Shown here piece by piece: positions 42,913 through 52,000 of a stretch of 64,000 bases of DNA. Position 1 is the first letter of the stretch. Each line of letters starts with the position of its first letter. A program made the position numbers and the translations under genes. The notes beneath the pieces are model-generated. The model was not told where the DNA came from and did not search any database. It saw only the letters and a program-made list of their open reading frames with translations. The stretch is from assembly GCF_025813715.1 (NCBI RefSeq), contig NZ_CP107532.1:4046001-4110000 (forward strand). The letters run 5' to 3'. Source of the DNA: Methylobacterium sp. FF17. Lineage in GTDB: Bacteria > Pseudomonadota > Alphaproteobacteria > Rhizobiales > Beijerinckiaceae.

Positions 42913-43978
42913 ACCCAAGCGGGTTCCCCCTCGACGCATCCCCGGCGCGTTCGCCCCGCCTCGGTCGGGCGCCGCACCGACTCGACCGGTGCAGCTACAC
43001 ACCATCCGGGGACCGGTGCAACGGCGGGAAACCACCGAGACGGAGCACGCCCGCCCAACCTGCGCGCCACCCTGACGCGGCGCAGCCCCCTGTCCCGACC
43101 GGACGGGGAATGCGCGACGGTGCCGCCCAACCGAATGCACACGCCTTCGTGACCGGCCGGAAACACGGCGCATGCCGGCACACGGGCGGGACCGCCCCAC
43201 AATCGGACACGACGAGACGCAGGAACAGCCGCTGTACACATATCCGCTCCGGGGCCGCCGTCGCGATTAAGGGCCATTCTCAAAGGTTGAATCGCCGCGA
43301 GCAGCAACATTTGGAAGTATTCGCCGATCCGGATCGCGTTCCCGCGAGGGCCCGCATCCTGTGATCTCGAACCCGATGCGCGCCCCCGGTCCCACATAGC
43401 TGGACGAGGACACGTCACGGGTGCCGCACGACCTTTCCAGTCTCTTCATCCTGTTCGGAGCGGCATTTTATCAAGTGTATCTATTCGATGGAACAAATAA
43501 CCCTGCGTTGAATCCAAAGATCTGGCGGATTTGCCAAAATATCCCGGAATTTAAGAAATTTTTGTCATCTTCCATCAATGTTGTCAGCGTGGCTCGACAG
43601 CCCGGCACGCCGCGGCCCCAGGGCTCACGTCGCACGCGGGTGAGCGGGCGCGCTGGCTTCCGAGGTTTGGCGTTTAGACCCTGGACCTTGAGGTCGTTCG
43701 AAGTCCTGAAGCAGCGCGCCGGGCCTACCTGACGACATTCGGACCAGATTCTGCGGATGATCCGCCACTACAGGTTGATGAAAAACCGAACGAAAACCTA
43801 TCCCTAGTCCGACCATAGGTTGAGCGACGGTCGCTCGACCAGTGATACCAAAAACGTGATGGCGGAACATCTACCCCTGATGATCAAATGTTATCGTTTC
43901 GCGGGCAAGTAGCATACTTATAGTCTCGACATGGTTCCGCCGCTGAACGCGGTGCCTGGGCTCCTTAGGACTCGACCG
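42913..43978. other. 1-kb gene-poor region with AT-rich patch
   Basis: No convincing coding sequence is seen. About 43440-43600 is markedly AT-rich compared with the flanks and has several stops in all frames. A 15-bp palindrome, GAGCGAC-G-GTCGCTC (43822-43836), lies 140 bp before the PAS chemoreceptor and may be a regulator site. The rest holds the divergent promoters of DUF2865 (minus) and the chemoreceptor (plus). Confidence 0.5.
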
Positions 43979-45676
43979 ATGATGTGGCTGCGCCGTGAAA
44001 CATCCCCGAAGCTCAAGGCGCTGGATCGCTCTCAGGCCGTCATCGAATTCAAACCGGACGGGACCATTCTCACGGCGAACGAGAACTTCCTCGCAACGGT
44101 CGGATACAGCCTGGCCGAGATCCAGGGGCGCCATCACAGCCTCTTCGTCGACGCGGCCGAGCGCGAAGGCGCGGAGTACCGTGACTTCTGGGCAAGCCTG
44201 GCGAAGGGCGAGTTCCGGCGTGCGGAGTACAAGCGGATCGGCAAGGGCGGTCGCGAGATCTGGCTCCAGGCCAGCTACAATCCGGTCCTCGGGCGGAACG
44301 GCCGCACCGTGAGCGTCGTCAAGGTCGCCACCGACATCACGGTCGAGAAGCTGCGCACCGCCGACAACCTCAGCCAGATCGAAGCGATCGGGCGCTCGCA
44401 GGGCGTCATCGAATTCGCCCTCGACGGCACGATCCTCACCGCCAACGCGAACTTCCTCGATCTCGTCGGCTACAGCCTGGCGGAGGTGACGGGACAGCAT
44501 CACCGCATGTTCGTCGATCCGAACGAGCGGGACGGAGCGCCCTATCGCGCCTTCTGGGAGGCGCTCGGCCGGGGGACGTTCCAGGCCGGGGAGTTTCGAC
44601 GCCTGGGACAGGGTGGGCGCGAGATCTGGCTGCAGGCCAACTACAATCCGATCTACGACCCGTCCGGCAAGCTCACAAAGGTGGTCAAGTTCGCCTCTGA
44701 CATCACCGAGGCGAAACGGCAAAGCGCCGACCTGCGCGGACAGGTGGAGGCGATCGGACGCTCGCAGGGCGTGATCCAGTTCGATCTCGACGGGTATGTG
44801 CTCGACGCCAACCCGAACTTCCTCAACGTCCTCGGATACCGGCTCTCGGAGATCCAGGGCCAGCACCACCGGATGTTCGTGGATCCGGATCATGCGGCTT
44901 CGCCCGAATACCAGACCTTCTGGGCCGACCTGCGCCGGGGTGAATTCCAGTCGGGAATCTTCCGCCGCTTGGGCGCGGGCGGCCGGGAAGCCTGGATCCA
45001 GGCCTCCTACAACCCGATCTTCGACCCGAACGGCCGACCGCTGAAGGTGGTGAAGTACGCCTCCGACATCACGGTCCGGATGCGCGCGCAGATCGAGGCC
45101 GCGCGCGCCTCCACCCAGACCCTCATGAACGTCCAGACCGTGGCGGCGGCCGCGGAGGAACTGAACGCCTCGATCGGCGAGATCGCCGGCAGCCTGACGC
45201 GCTCGCGCCAGGAGGTCGACGAGATGGACAGCCGGGCGCAGCGGGCGGACCGTTCGACGGGGGCGCTCGCCGATGCGGCGCGTTCCATGACCGACATCGT
45301 CCAGCTCATCCAGGGCGTCGGCGGACAGATCAATTTGCTGGCCCTGAACGCCACCATCGAGGCGGCACGGGCGGGCGAGGCGGGCCGCGGCTTCGCGGTG
45401 GTCGCGGGCGAGGTCAAGAACCTCTCGAACCAGGTCACCGGTGCCACGGCCCGCATCGCCGAGGACATCAAGGCGATGCAGTCGATCTCGGGCGACGTGG
45501 TCGAGGCGCTGGCCGCCATCGGCCAGTCCCTCGACGCGGTTCGCGGTTTCGTGACGGGCGTGGCCTCCGCCGTGGAGGAGCAGAGCGCCGTGACCAGCGA
45601 GATCTCCGCGAGCATGCAGACCGCCGCGCAGGGTGTGGCGGAGATCGACACGAACCTGCGTTCCCTGGCCTCCTGA
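43979..45676 (+). CDS. Soluble chemoreceptor with three PAS domains
   Basis: The protein has 565 residues from ATG 43979; a start 48 bp upstream is possible. No membrane segment is present. Three tandem PAS domains (about 12-115, 133-238, 254-360) are so alike that each carries the same landmarks (GYSLAEIQGRHH, FWASLAKGEF and IWLQASYNPV types), showing recent internal duplication. A short methyl-accepting signalling domain follows with the intact tip [20 protein letters not shown]. It should bind CheA/CheW in the cytoplasm and sense redox, oxygen or a small ligand through PAS cofactors. A stem-loop follows 2 bp after the stop. Confidence 0.9.
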   Translation: MMWLRRETSPKLKALDRSQAVIEFKPDGTILTANENFLATVGYSLAEIQGRHHSLFVDAAEREGAEYRDFWASLAKGEFRRAEYKRIGKGGREIWLQASYNPVLGRNGRTVSVVKVATDITVEKLRTADNLSQIEAIGRSQGVIEFALDGTILTANANFLDLVGYSLAEVTGQHHRMFVDPNERDGAPYRAFWEALGRGTFQAGEFRRLGQGGREIWLQANYNPIYDPSGKLTKVVKFASDITEAKRQSADLRGQVEAIGRSQGVIQFDLDGYVLDANPNFLNVLGYRLSEIQGQHHRMFVDPDHAASPEYQTFWADLRRGEFQSGIFRRLGAGGREAWIQASYNPIFDPNGRPLKVVKYASDITVRMRAQIEAARASTQTLMNVQTVAAAAEELNASIGEIAGSLTRSRQEVDEMDSRAQRADRSTGALADAARSMTDIVQLIQGVGGQINLLALNATIEAARAGEAGRGFAVVAGEVKNLSNQVTGATARIAEDIKAMQSISGDVVEALAAIGQSLDAVRGFVTGVASAVEEQSAVTSEISASMQTAAQGVAEIDTNLRSLAS

Positions 45677-45678
45677 AA

Positions 45679-45699
45679 GGGCGGGAGTCCGTCCCGCCC
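45679..45699 (+). terminator. Stem-loop after the PAS chemoreceptor gene
   Basis: A perfect 8-bp stem (GGGCGGGA / TCCCGCCC) with a GTCCG loop, 2 bp after the stop. No T-tract. Confidence 0.5.
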
Positions 45700-45718
45700 A
45701 CCGGGCGAACTTAGCCAT

Positions 45719-45746
45719 TTGATCTTATTATAGCCACTGCTATAAA
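45719..45746 (+). promoter_or_regulatory. mntH promoter overlapping an MntR-like operator
   Basis: -35 TTGATC (45719-45724) and -10 TATAAA (45741-45746) are 16 bp apart. An 18-bp palindrome at 45728-45745, TTATAGC-CACT-GCTATAA, covers the spacer and the -10. Its core ATAGC-N4-GCTAT equals that of the E. coli mntH MntR box as I recall it. A manganese-loaded repressor there would exclude RNA polymerase. Regulator identity is inferred. Confidence 0.75.
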
Positions 45747-45799
45747 GCGTCGGGCCGCGACGCGTGCCCGACGATTCCTCGGCGGAAGCACGCGCAGGC

Positions 45800-47176
45800 A
45801 TGGCTCAACACGACCCGGTGACCACACCCCACGCGGCAGCGGAGCCGCGCGGGTCCTGGCGGTTCGAGCAGGCCACGCGCGAGCAGCCGAGTCTCGGCCG
45901 CATGAACGGCAGCGTGCCCGTGCACGCTCACGGATCCTGGCTGCGTCGGCTCCTGGCCTTCATCGGTCCGGGCTACATGGTGTCGGTGGGGTATATGGAC
46001 CCGGGCAACTGGGCCACCGACATCGCGGGGGGCGCGCAGTTCGGCTACACGCTGCTCGCCGTCATCCTGCTCTCGAACCTGATGGCGATCGTGCTCCAGG
46101 CCCTGGCCGCCCGCCTCGGGATCGCCACCGGTCGCGACCTCGCCCAGGCCTGCCGCGACCATTATCCGCGTCCGGTCAGCCTCGTGCTCTGGCTCGCCTG
46201 CGAAGCGGCGATCATCGCCTGCGACCTCGCGGAGGTCATCGGCACGGCGATCGCGCTCAAGCTGCTGTTCGGGATCCCGCTGATCCTCGGGGCGACGATC
46301 ACCGCCCTCGACGTCTTCCTGATCCTGCTGCTGATGCGGCGCGGCTTCCGGGCCCTCGAAGCCTTCGTCATCGCGCTCCTGGGCATCATCTTCGTCTGCT
46401 TCGGCATCCAGATCGCCCTCGCGGCCCCGCCCATCCAGGCGGTGCTCGGCGGCTTCCTGCCGACCTCCGAGATCGTGACGAACCCCGCGGCGCTCTACAT
46501 CGCCATCGGCATCATCGGCGCCACCGTGATGCCCCACAATCTCTACCTGCACTCCTCGATCGTGCAGACCCGGGCCTATCCACGCGACGAGGCCGGGCGG
46601 CGGGGGGCCATCCGCTTCGCGGTCACGGATTCCACCATCGCGCTGATGCTGGCGCTGTTCGTCAATGCCGCGATCCTGATCCTGGCGGCCTCGGTGTTCC
46701 ACGCGCAGGGACGCACCGACGTGCAGGAGATCGAGCAGGCCTACGAACTGCTCTCGCCGCTACTGGGGGTCGGCCTCGCCTCGACGCTGTTCGCGGTGGC
46801 GCTCCTGGCTTCGGGGCTGAACTCCACGGTCACGGCGACGCTCGCCGGGCAGATCGTCATGGAGGGCTTCCTGCGCCTACGCATCCCGGACTGGGCGCGT
46901 CGCCTCATCACCCGGGCCATCGCCATCGTCCCCGTGGTGGGCGTGACCGCCCTCTATGGAGAGCAGGGAACGGCGCGCCTGCTGGTGCTCAGTCAGGTGA
47001 TCCTGTCGATGCAGCTGCCGTTCGCGGTCATGCCCCTCGTCGGATTCGTTTCCGACAAGGGCAAGATGGGCCCGCATGTCATCCCGTCCTGGCTCAAGAT
47101 CCTGTCCTGGGCCATCGCGGCGATCATCGTCGCGCTCAACATCAAGCTGCTGGTCGATACCGTGACGGGCGCCTGA
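45800..47176 (+). CDS. mntH: Nramp-family Mn2+/divalent metal transporter
   Basis: The protein has 458 residues from ATG 45800; the predicted transcription start near 45753 makes the GTG at 45764 less likely. Eleven membrane helices follow a hydrophilic leader of about 50 residues. The metal-site motifs are intact: [20 protein letters not shown] in TM1 and [19 protein letters not shown] in TM6. It imports Mn2+ (and Fe2+) with protons. The upstream palindrome fits repression by an MntR-type regulator when Mn is ample. The gene is transcribed alone. The leader length is greater than usual. Confidence 0.92.
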   Translation: MAQHDPVTTPHAAAEPRGSWRFEQATREQPSLGRMNGSVPVHAHGSWLRRLLAFIGPGYMVSVGYMDPGNWATDIAGGAQFGYTLLAVILLSNLMAIVLQALAARLGIATGRDLAQACRDHYPRPVSLVLWLACEAAIIACDLAEVIGTAIALKLLFGIPLILGATITALDVFLILLLMRRGFRALEAFVIALLGIIFVCFGIQIALAAPPIQAVLGGFLPTSEIVTNPAALYIAIGIIGATVMPHNLYLHSSIVQTRAYPRDEAGRRGAIRFAVTDSTIALMLALFVNAAILILAASVFHAQGRTDVQEIEQAYELLSPLLGVGLASTLFAVALLASGLNSTVTATLAGQIVMEGFLRLRIPDWARRLITRAIAIVPVVGVTALYGEQGTARLLVLSQVILSMQLPFAVMPLVGFVSDKGKMGPHVIPSWLKILSWAIAAIIVALNIKLLVDTVTGA

Positions 47177-47248
47177 CACCGGGCCCCTGTCGCTGATGGA
47201 GCGACGTCGCGGCCGGGGCTCGCCCGGCCGGATCTCCCGAGGGCCGCC

Positions 47249-47398
47249 TCAGTGGCGGCGGCTGGGACGAACGCGGACCGGTACGGGCTGCGGTGCGGGC
47301 ATGGCCCCCTCCACCACCGAGTCGACGAACGACCGGCCGGCCTCGGTGACGGCTTTGATCAGGCGTCGCACGATGGAGGCGGCAGTCGATTGTCTCAT
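47249..47398 (-). CDS. 49-aa protein, unknown
   Basis: A 49-residue frame starts at ATG 47398 (MRQSTAASIVRRLIKAVTEA) with AGGAG 6 bp upstream, a strong site. The first half forms an amphipathic helix (IVRRLIKAVTEAGRSFVDSV); the tail is Pro/Arg/Val-rich (PVPVRVRPSRRH). It sits alone between mntH, which converges on it, and the terminator of the PKS operon. The strong site supports reality; no function is recognised. Confidence 0.5.
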   Translation of the reverse strand: MRQSTAASIVRRLIKAVTEAGRSFVDSVVEGAMPAPQPVPVRVRPSRRH

Positions 47399-47638
47399 GA
47401 CGGGCTCCTGACCGACGGGCTGGGGACGAACGCCGCGTGCCGGGCCGGGTTCCGGGGCGACTGAAGAGACACATAGCGAGGCGATTGTCTCCTGCGCAGG
47501 GGCTGAGGGCAATCGGCCGCACAGGGAAGAAACGCGCCAAAAAGCGCCGGCGTTCGACGCCGGCGCTGACAATTCGTTGAGAATGCAAAGGGTGATGAAC
47601 GGAACAGAAGGGAAGAGAACCGACGGCTCCGGCCAGCC
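47399..47638. other. Spacer between 49-aa gene and PKS operon
   Basis: This short region holds the operon terminator at 47539-47567 and the promoter space of the 49-aa gene. Nothing else is seen. Confidence 0.4.
47539..47567 (-). terminator. Rho-independent terminator of the PKS/AOS operon
   Basis: On the minus strand an 11-bp GC stem (AGCGCCGGCGT / ACGCCGGCGCT, 3-nt loop) is followed by TTTT, 72 bp after the alpha-oxoamine synthase stop. It closes the two-gene operon. Confidence 0.88.
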
Positions 47639-49015
47639 TCAGGGCTTGCCGCGCTTGGCCATGAGCTGCTCGATGAGCGATCCGCCTTTCTCGATGGCGG
47701 CGAGTTCTTCCGCAACCGCATCCACGGTCTCGCGGATCTGCTCCGGCGTGTGCTCGGAGGTCATGAAGAAGCGCAGGCGCGAGGACCGCTCCGGCACCGC
47801 CGGATGGATGATCGGCTGCACGTTGATGCCGCGCTTGAACAGGCGATCCGACAGGGTCACCGCCTTGAGGGAATCCCCGATGATCACAGGGATCACCGCC
47901 AGGCCGAGGCTCGTGCCGGTGTCAAGGCCGTGCTTCTTCGCACAGGACAGGAACAGGTGCCCGTTCTGGCGCAGGCGCTCCACCCGGTGCGGCTCGGCAT
48001 GCATGATGTCGAGGGCCGCTTCCGCCGCGGCGGCGAGGGGCGGCGAGATGCCGACGCTGTAGATGAAGCCGCCGGCGGTGCACTTCAGGTACTCGATCAG
48101 CGGGGCCGGGCCGGCGACGTAGCCGCCGCAGGTGGACAGGGTCTTCGAGAGCGTGCCCATCCAGATGTCGACGCCGCGCGGGTCGACGTCGCAATGCTCG
48201 GCCAGGCCGATGCCGGTCCGCCCGAGCACGCCGAGGCCGTGGGCGTCGTCGACCATGAGCCAGGCGTCGTAGCGCTGCTTGAGGGCGATGAGCGCCGCGA
48301 GGTCCGGCGCGTCCCCATCCATGCTGTAGAGCCCTTCGACCACGATCAGGGCGCGGCGGTGCTCGTGGCGCGTGGCACCCAGCAGGGTCTCCAGGGCGTC
48401 GAGGTCGTTGTGGGAGAAGGACCGGCGCTGGGCGCCCGAGAGCTGCGCCCCCGTCACGATGCTGTTGTGGCTCAGGGCGTCGTGGAAGATCACGTCGCCG
48501 GGCTCCAGGAGCGCGCCGATGGTGGTGACGTTGGTGGCGTGCCCGCTCACCATCACCACGCAGGCCTCGGTCTCGTAATGGTCCGCCAGGGCCTTCTCCA
48601 GGGAGAGGTGCCCGGGGCGCTCGCCGGCCACGATCCGGCTCGCGGAGGCCGAGGTGCCATAGGTCTCGATGGCCCTTGCGGCGGCGGCATTGACGTCCGG
48701 ATGGCCGTTGAGGCCGAGGTAGTCGTACGACGAGAAGTTGATGAACGACTTGCCGGCGATGCGCGTGGTGGCGCCGGCCCGCGACTCGTGCACCCGGAAG
48801 AACGGGTTGCCGAGGCCGATGAGGTCGGCGGCCGAGCGCTGGAGCCGCAGCTCGCGATAGCCCGGAAGCGACTCGAAGTTCTGCACCGACGGGCCGCCGG
48901 TTGGGCGCTGCTCCGCCCGGGCCTGGGCCGGACGGTTGGCGTTGCGCCCGAGACGGTTCGTCACGAACCCCGCCAGGGCCGCGCGTCCGCCATCCGGTCT
49001 CGCGGGATTGCTCAT
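47639..49015 (-). CDS. Alpha-oxoamine synthase (PLP), PKS partner
   Basis: The 458-residue PLP enzyme belongs to the family of serine palmitoyltransferase, KBL, ALAS and BioF. Landmarks: NFSSYDYLGLNGHPDV, GTSASASRIVAGERPGHLSLE, ACVVMVSGHATNVTTIG, MVDDAHGLGVLG with the PLP Asp, and MGTLSKTLSTCGGYV with the Schiff-base Lys291. It has a 90-residue N-terminal extension beyond the 390-400 residue family norm. Family members join an acyl thioester and an amino acid with loss of CO2. It starts 24 bp after the PKS stop, so it probably releases the PKS chain as an amino ketone. Amino acid and product are unknown. Confidence 0.9.
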   Translation of the reverse strand: MSNPARPDGGRAALAGFVTNRLGRNANRPAQARAEQRPTGGPSVQNFESLPGYRELRLQRSAADLIGLGNPFFRVHESRAGATTRIAGKSFINFSSYDYLGLNGHPDVNAAAARAIETYGTSASASRIVAGERPGHLSLEKALADHYETEACVVMVSGHATNVTTIGALLEPGDVIFHDALSHNSIVTGAQLSGAQRRSFSHNDLDALETLLGATRHEHRRALIVVEGLYSMDGDAPDLAALIALKQRYDAWLMVDDAHGLGVLGRTGIGLAEHCDVDPRGVDIWMGTLSKTLSTCGGYVAGPAPLIEYLKCTAGGFIYSVGISPPLAAAAEAALDIMHAEPHRVERLRQNGHLFLSCAKKHGLDTGTSLGLAVIPVIIGDSLKAVTLSDRLFKRGINVQPIIHPAVPERSSRLRFFMTSEHTPEQIRETVDAVAEELAAIEKGGSLIEQLMAKRGKP

Positions 49016-49039
49016 GCAGGGTTCCTCATGCGGGGTTCC
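49012..49039 (-). repeat. Tandem 14-bp duplication carrying ribosome site and start codon
   Basis: On the minus strand GGAACCCCGCATGA is followed directly by GGAACCCTGCATGA. Each copy has GGAA and an ATG. The first ATG opens a five-codon frame whose TGA overlaps the ATG of the oxoamine synthase gene. Confidence 0.8.
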
Positions 49040-52000
49040 TCACGGCAGGATTTCCTTGATCACGAGGCTGTTCTCTTCGACCAGCGCGTGGAAGGGCTCC
49101 AGGGTGCGCACGTCCACCCCCTCGCTCGCATGGCGCTGGGCGAGGCTCATCACGGCGGCGGCCGCCTCGTCCACCGGGGCCGCGATCGACTGGATCAGGG
49201 TCTCGGTCAGTTCGTTCACGGTGAGGCCGGACGAGATGCCGGAGGGCGGCGCCTCGAGGGCGAAGCGCTCCTGCAGGCTTGCGCCCAGCTCGACGCCCAT
49301 CAGCGAGTCGAGGCCGATCTCGGAGAGGTGGCGCACGCGGCTGATGTCGTCCTTCGGCAGGCGCAGGATGCGGGCGATGTCCTCCACGATGGCGTCGGCC
49401 ACCGTCTTGCGCACCGCGTCGATGTCCTGCGTCTTGAGCAGCAGGCCGATGTTGATGGCCGCCACCGTGCCGGCCTCCATCTGCTGGTCCGAGCCGAGTT
49501 CGGCATAGCTCGGGCTCTTCATGGTGGCGAGGCGCTCGCGAGCCTTGCCCCAGTGCATGGAGGCGATGGCGATCACCGCGTCGTCCGGGCTGTTGCCCTG
49601 GCCTTCCAGCGCGTCGGCCATGAGGTCGAGGCAGTGGCGGGCGTCCATCGGCGTCACGCCGACGCGACCGGCCAGGGTCTCCATCACCGCGCGGTTGCGG
49701 GCCAGCACGCCGACATCGCCGATGGCACCCCAGGCGACGGCGAGCGCCGGCAGGCCCGCCTTGCGGCGGCGGCGGGCAAGGCCCTCCATGAAGCCGTTGG
49801 CGGCGACGTAGGCGCCCTGGCCGGGATTGCCGATGAACGTCGTGGCCGAGGAGAACATCACGAAGTAGTCGAGCTTGCGCGCCCGGGTGGCCGCATCGAG
49901 GTGCTCGGCACCGATCACCTTCGGGCGGATCACCGCGTCGAGGGCGGCGGCGTCGATGTTGGCGATGAGGCCGTCCTGCAGCACCATCGCGCCGTGGATC
50001 ACGCCGGCGAGGGTGCGTCCCTTGCCCTCCACCTCGGCGAGCAGGGCATCCACCGCCTTGCGGCTGGTGATGTCGCAGGCCATGGCCGCGACGTTGACGC
50101 CGCGGGCGCCGAGATCGGCGACCACCTGCTTCGCCTCGGGGCTCGCGGCCCCGTTGCGGCCGACGAGGACGATGTGCTTCGCACCGCGATCCGCCAGCCA
50201 GCGGGCCGCCTCGATGCCGAAGCCGCCGAGGCCGCCGGTGACGAGGTGGACCCGGTCCGGCGCGATCGTGAAGGTGGACTTCTCCACCTGCATCACGCTG
50301 CCGGGCTTCGGCGGCGCGATGACGATCTTACCGACATGCCCCGACTGCTGCATCAGCCGGAAGGCGTCGGAGACCTCGTCCGCCGTGAAGGGCTGGAACG
50401 GCAGCGGCTTCAGGCCGCCTTCCGTGAACAGCGCCATGACCTCGCGGAAGAGGCGGGCCCCGTCCTCGCCCTGGTGCTGGAGCACCTGGTCGAGATCGAC
50501 ACCGAAGTAGGAGAGGTTCCGGCGGAACGGGCGCAGGCCGATATGGGTGTTGGCGACGTAGTCGCGCTTGCCCAGCTCGATGAAGCGGCCGAACGGCTTC
50601 AGTACGTTGAGGCTGCGCTCCATGGCCTCCCCGAACAGGCTGTTCAGGACCACGCCGACGCCGTCGCCGGTGATGCGGCGGACATCGTCGACGAAGGCCA
50701 GGGAGCGCGAGTCGAGGACGTGCTCGGCGCCGAGCGCCTTGACCAGGGCGCGCTTCTCGCGCGACCCGGCCGTGGCGATGACGCGGGCGCCCTTCAGCTT
50801 GGCGATCTGCAACGCCGCGAGGCCGACGCCGCCGGCGCCGCCATGGACCAGGACCCACTCGCCGCGGCGCAGGCGGGCGCAGCTGACGAGGCCGTAATAG
50901 GCGGTGAGGAAGGCCACCGGCACGGTGGCGGCGGCCTGCGGATCGAGGCCGGGTGGGCTCGGCGCCACCACGAGCTCGGGCACGACGATGTGGGTCGCGA
51001 AGCCCGATTGCGCGAAGGCGACGACGCGGTCGCCCGGCTTGAAGGCGGCCACACCCTTGCCCACGGAGAGAACGCGGCCGGCGACCTCGAGACCGAGGCG
51101 GGGGCCGGCGAAGCCGTCCTCCAGGATCTCTTCGGGCAGCATCGAGAGCGCCCAGAGCACGTCGCGGAAGTTGAGGCCCGTGGCCTCCACCGCGATCTCG
51201 ACCTCGCCGTGCCCCGGCGCGCGGCGCTCGGCCGGTCCCCAGGTCATCTCGTTGAGGCCGCCGGTGTTGCTGCGCTCCAGGCGGGCGGCGGGGGCCGGCA
51301 CCGCGTCGTAGGCGGGGCGGCGCGAGAGCTGGCCGGGCGCGAATCGGATCACGCGGGTGCGATCCGCGTCGAGGATGATCTCGGTCTCGGGCGTGCCGGA
51401 CAGGATGAGGTCGCGCAGGCGCTCGGCAGCGCCCTTGGTCGAGAGCGCCTCGGCGAGGTCGATGCGGCGCACGTCGAGGCTGGCGACCTCGTTGGCGAGG
51501 GTCCGGGTGAAGGCCCAGACGCCGGCTTCCACCGAACCGCTGGCATCGCCCGCGTCACGGGTCGCCCCGGGACAGACGACCCAGAGGCGGGTCTGGCGGC
51601 TGCCGAGGTGCTCGACGCAGCGCTTCAGGCTGAGGCAGCGCTCGCGCAGGCGCGTGGCGGCCGAGCCCTCGTGGTTGAAGGCGCCGGCGAGGAAGACCAC
51701 GGTGTCCGGGGTCTCCCGCTCCAGTTCCAGCAGCGACTGCTCGGAATCCAGGATGATGGAGACGTGGACGCCGCTCGCCACCAGCAGGGTCGCCAGCGAG
51801 GATGCCGTCTCCGCCGCGTAGGCGTCGCGGGAGCCGATGACGAAGGCGAAAGTCTGGCCGGCGCCGGGCCGGGTCCGCGGGGGCGCCTCGGCGATGAAGA
51901 GCAGGTCGTCTCCGTTGGCCGAGACGGCGCGATCGACCGCCACCCGCACGAGGCCGGTCTCGCTCAGGGAGCGCTGCCAGCCCGTGATGTCGTCGAGGCG

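Noticed and set aside
43421..43732. Possible 103-codon gene in the AT-rich patch
   Set aside because: It begins with a poor GTG context and runs from AT-rich into Arg-rich frame-like sequence with no motif; it looks like chance.
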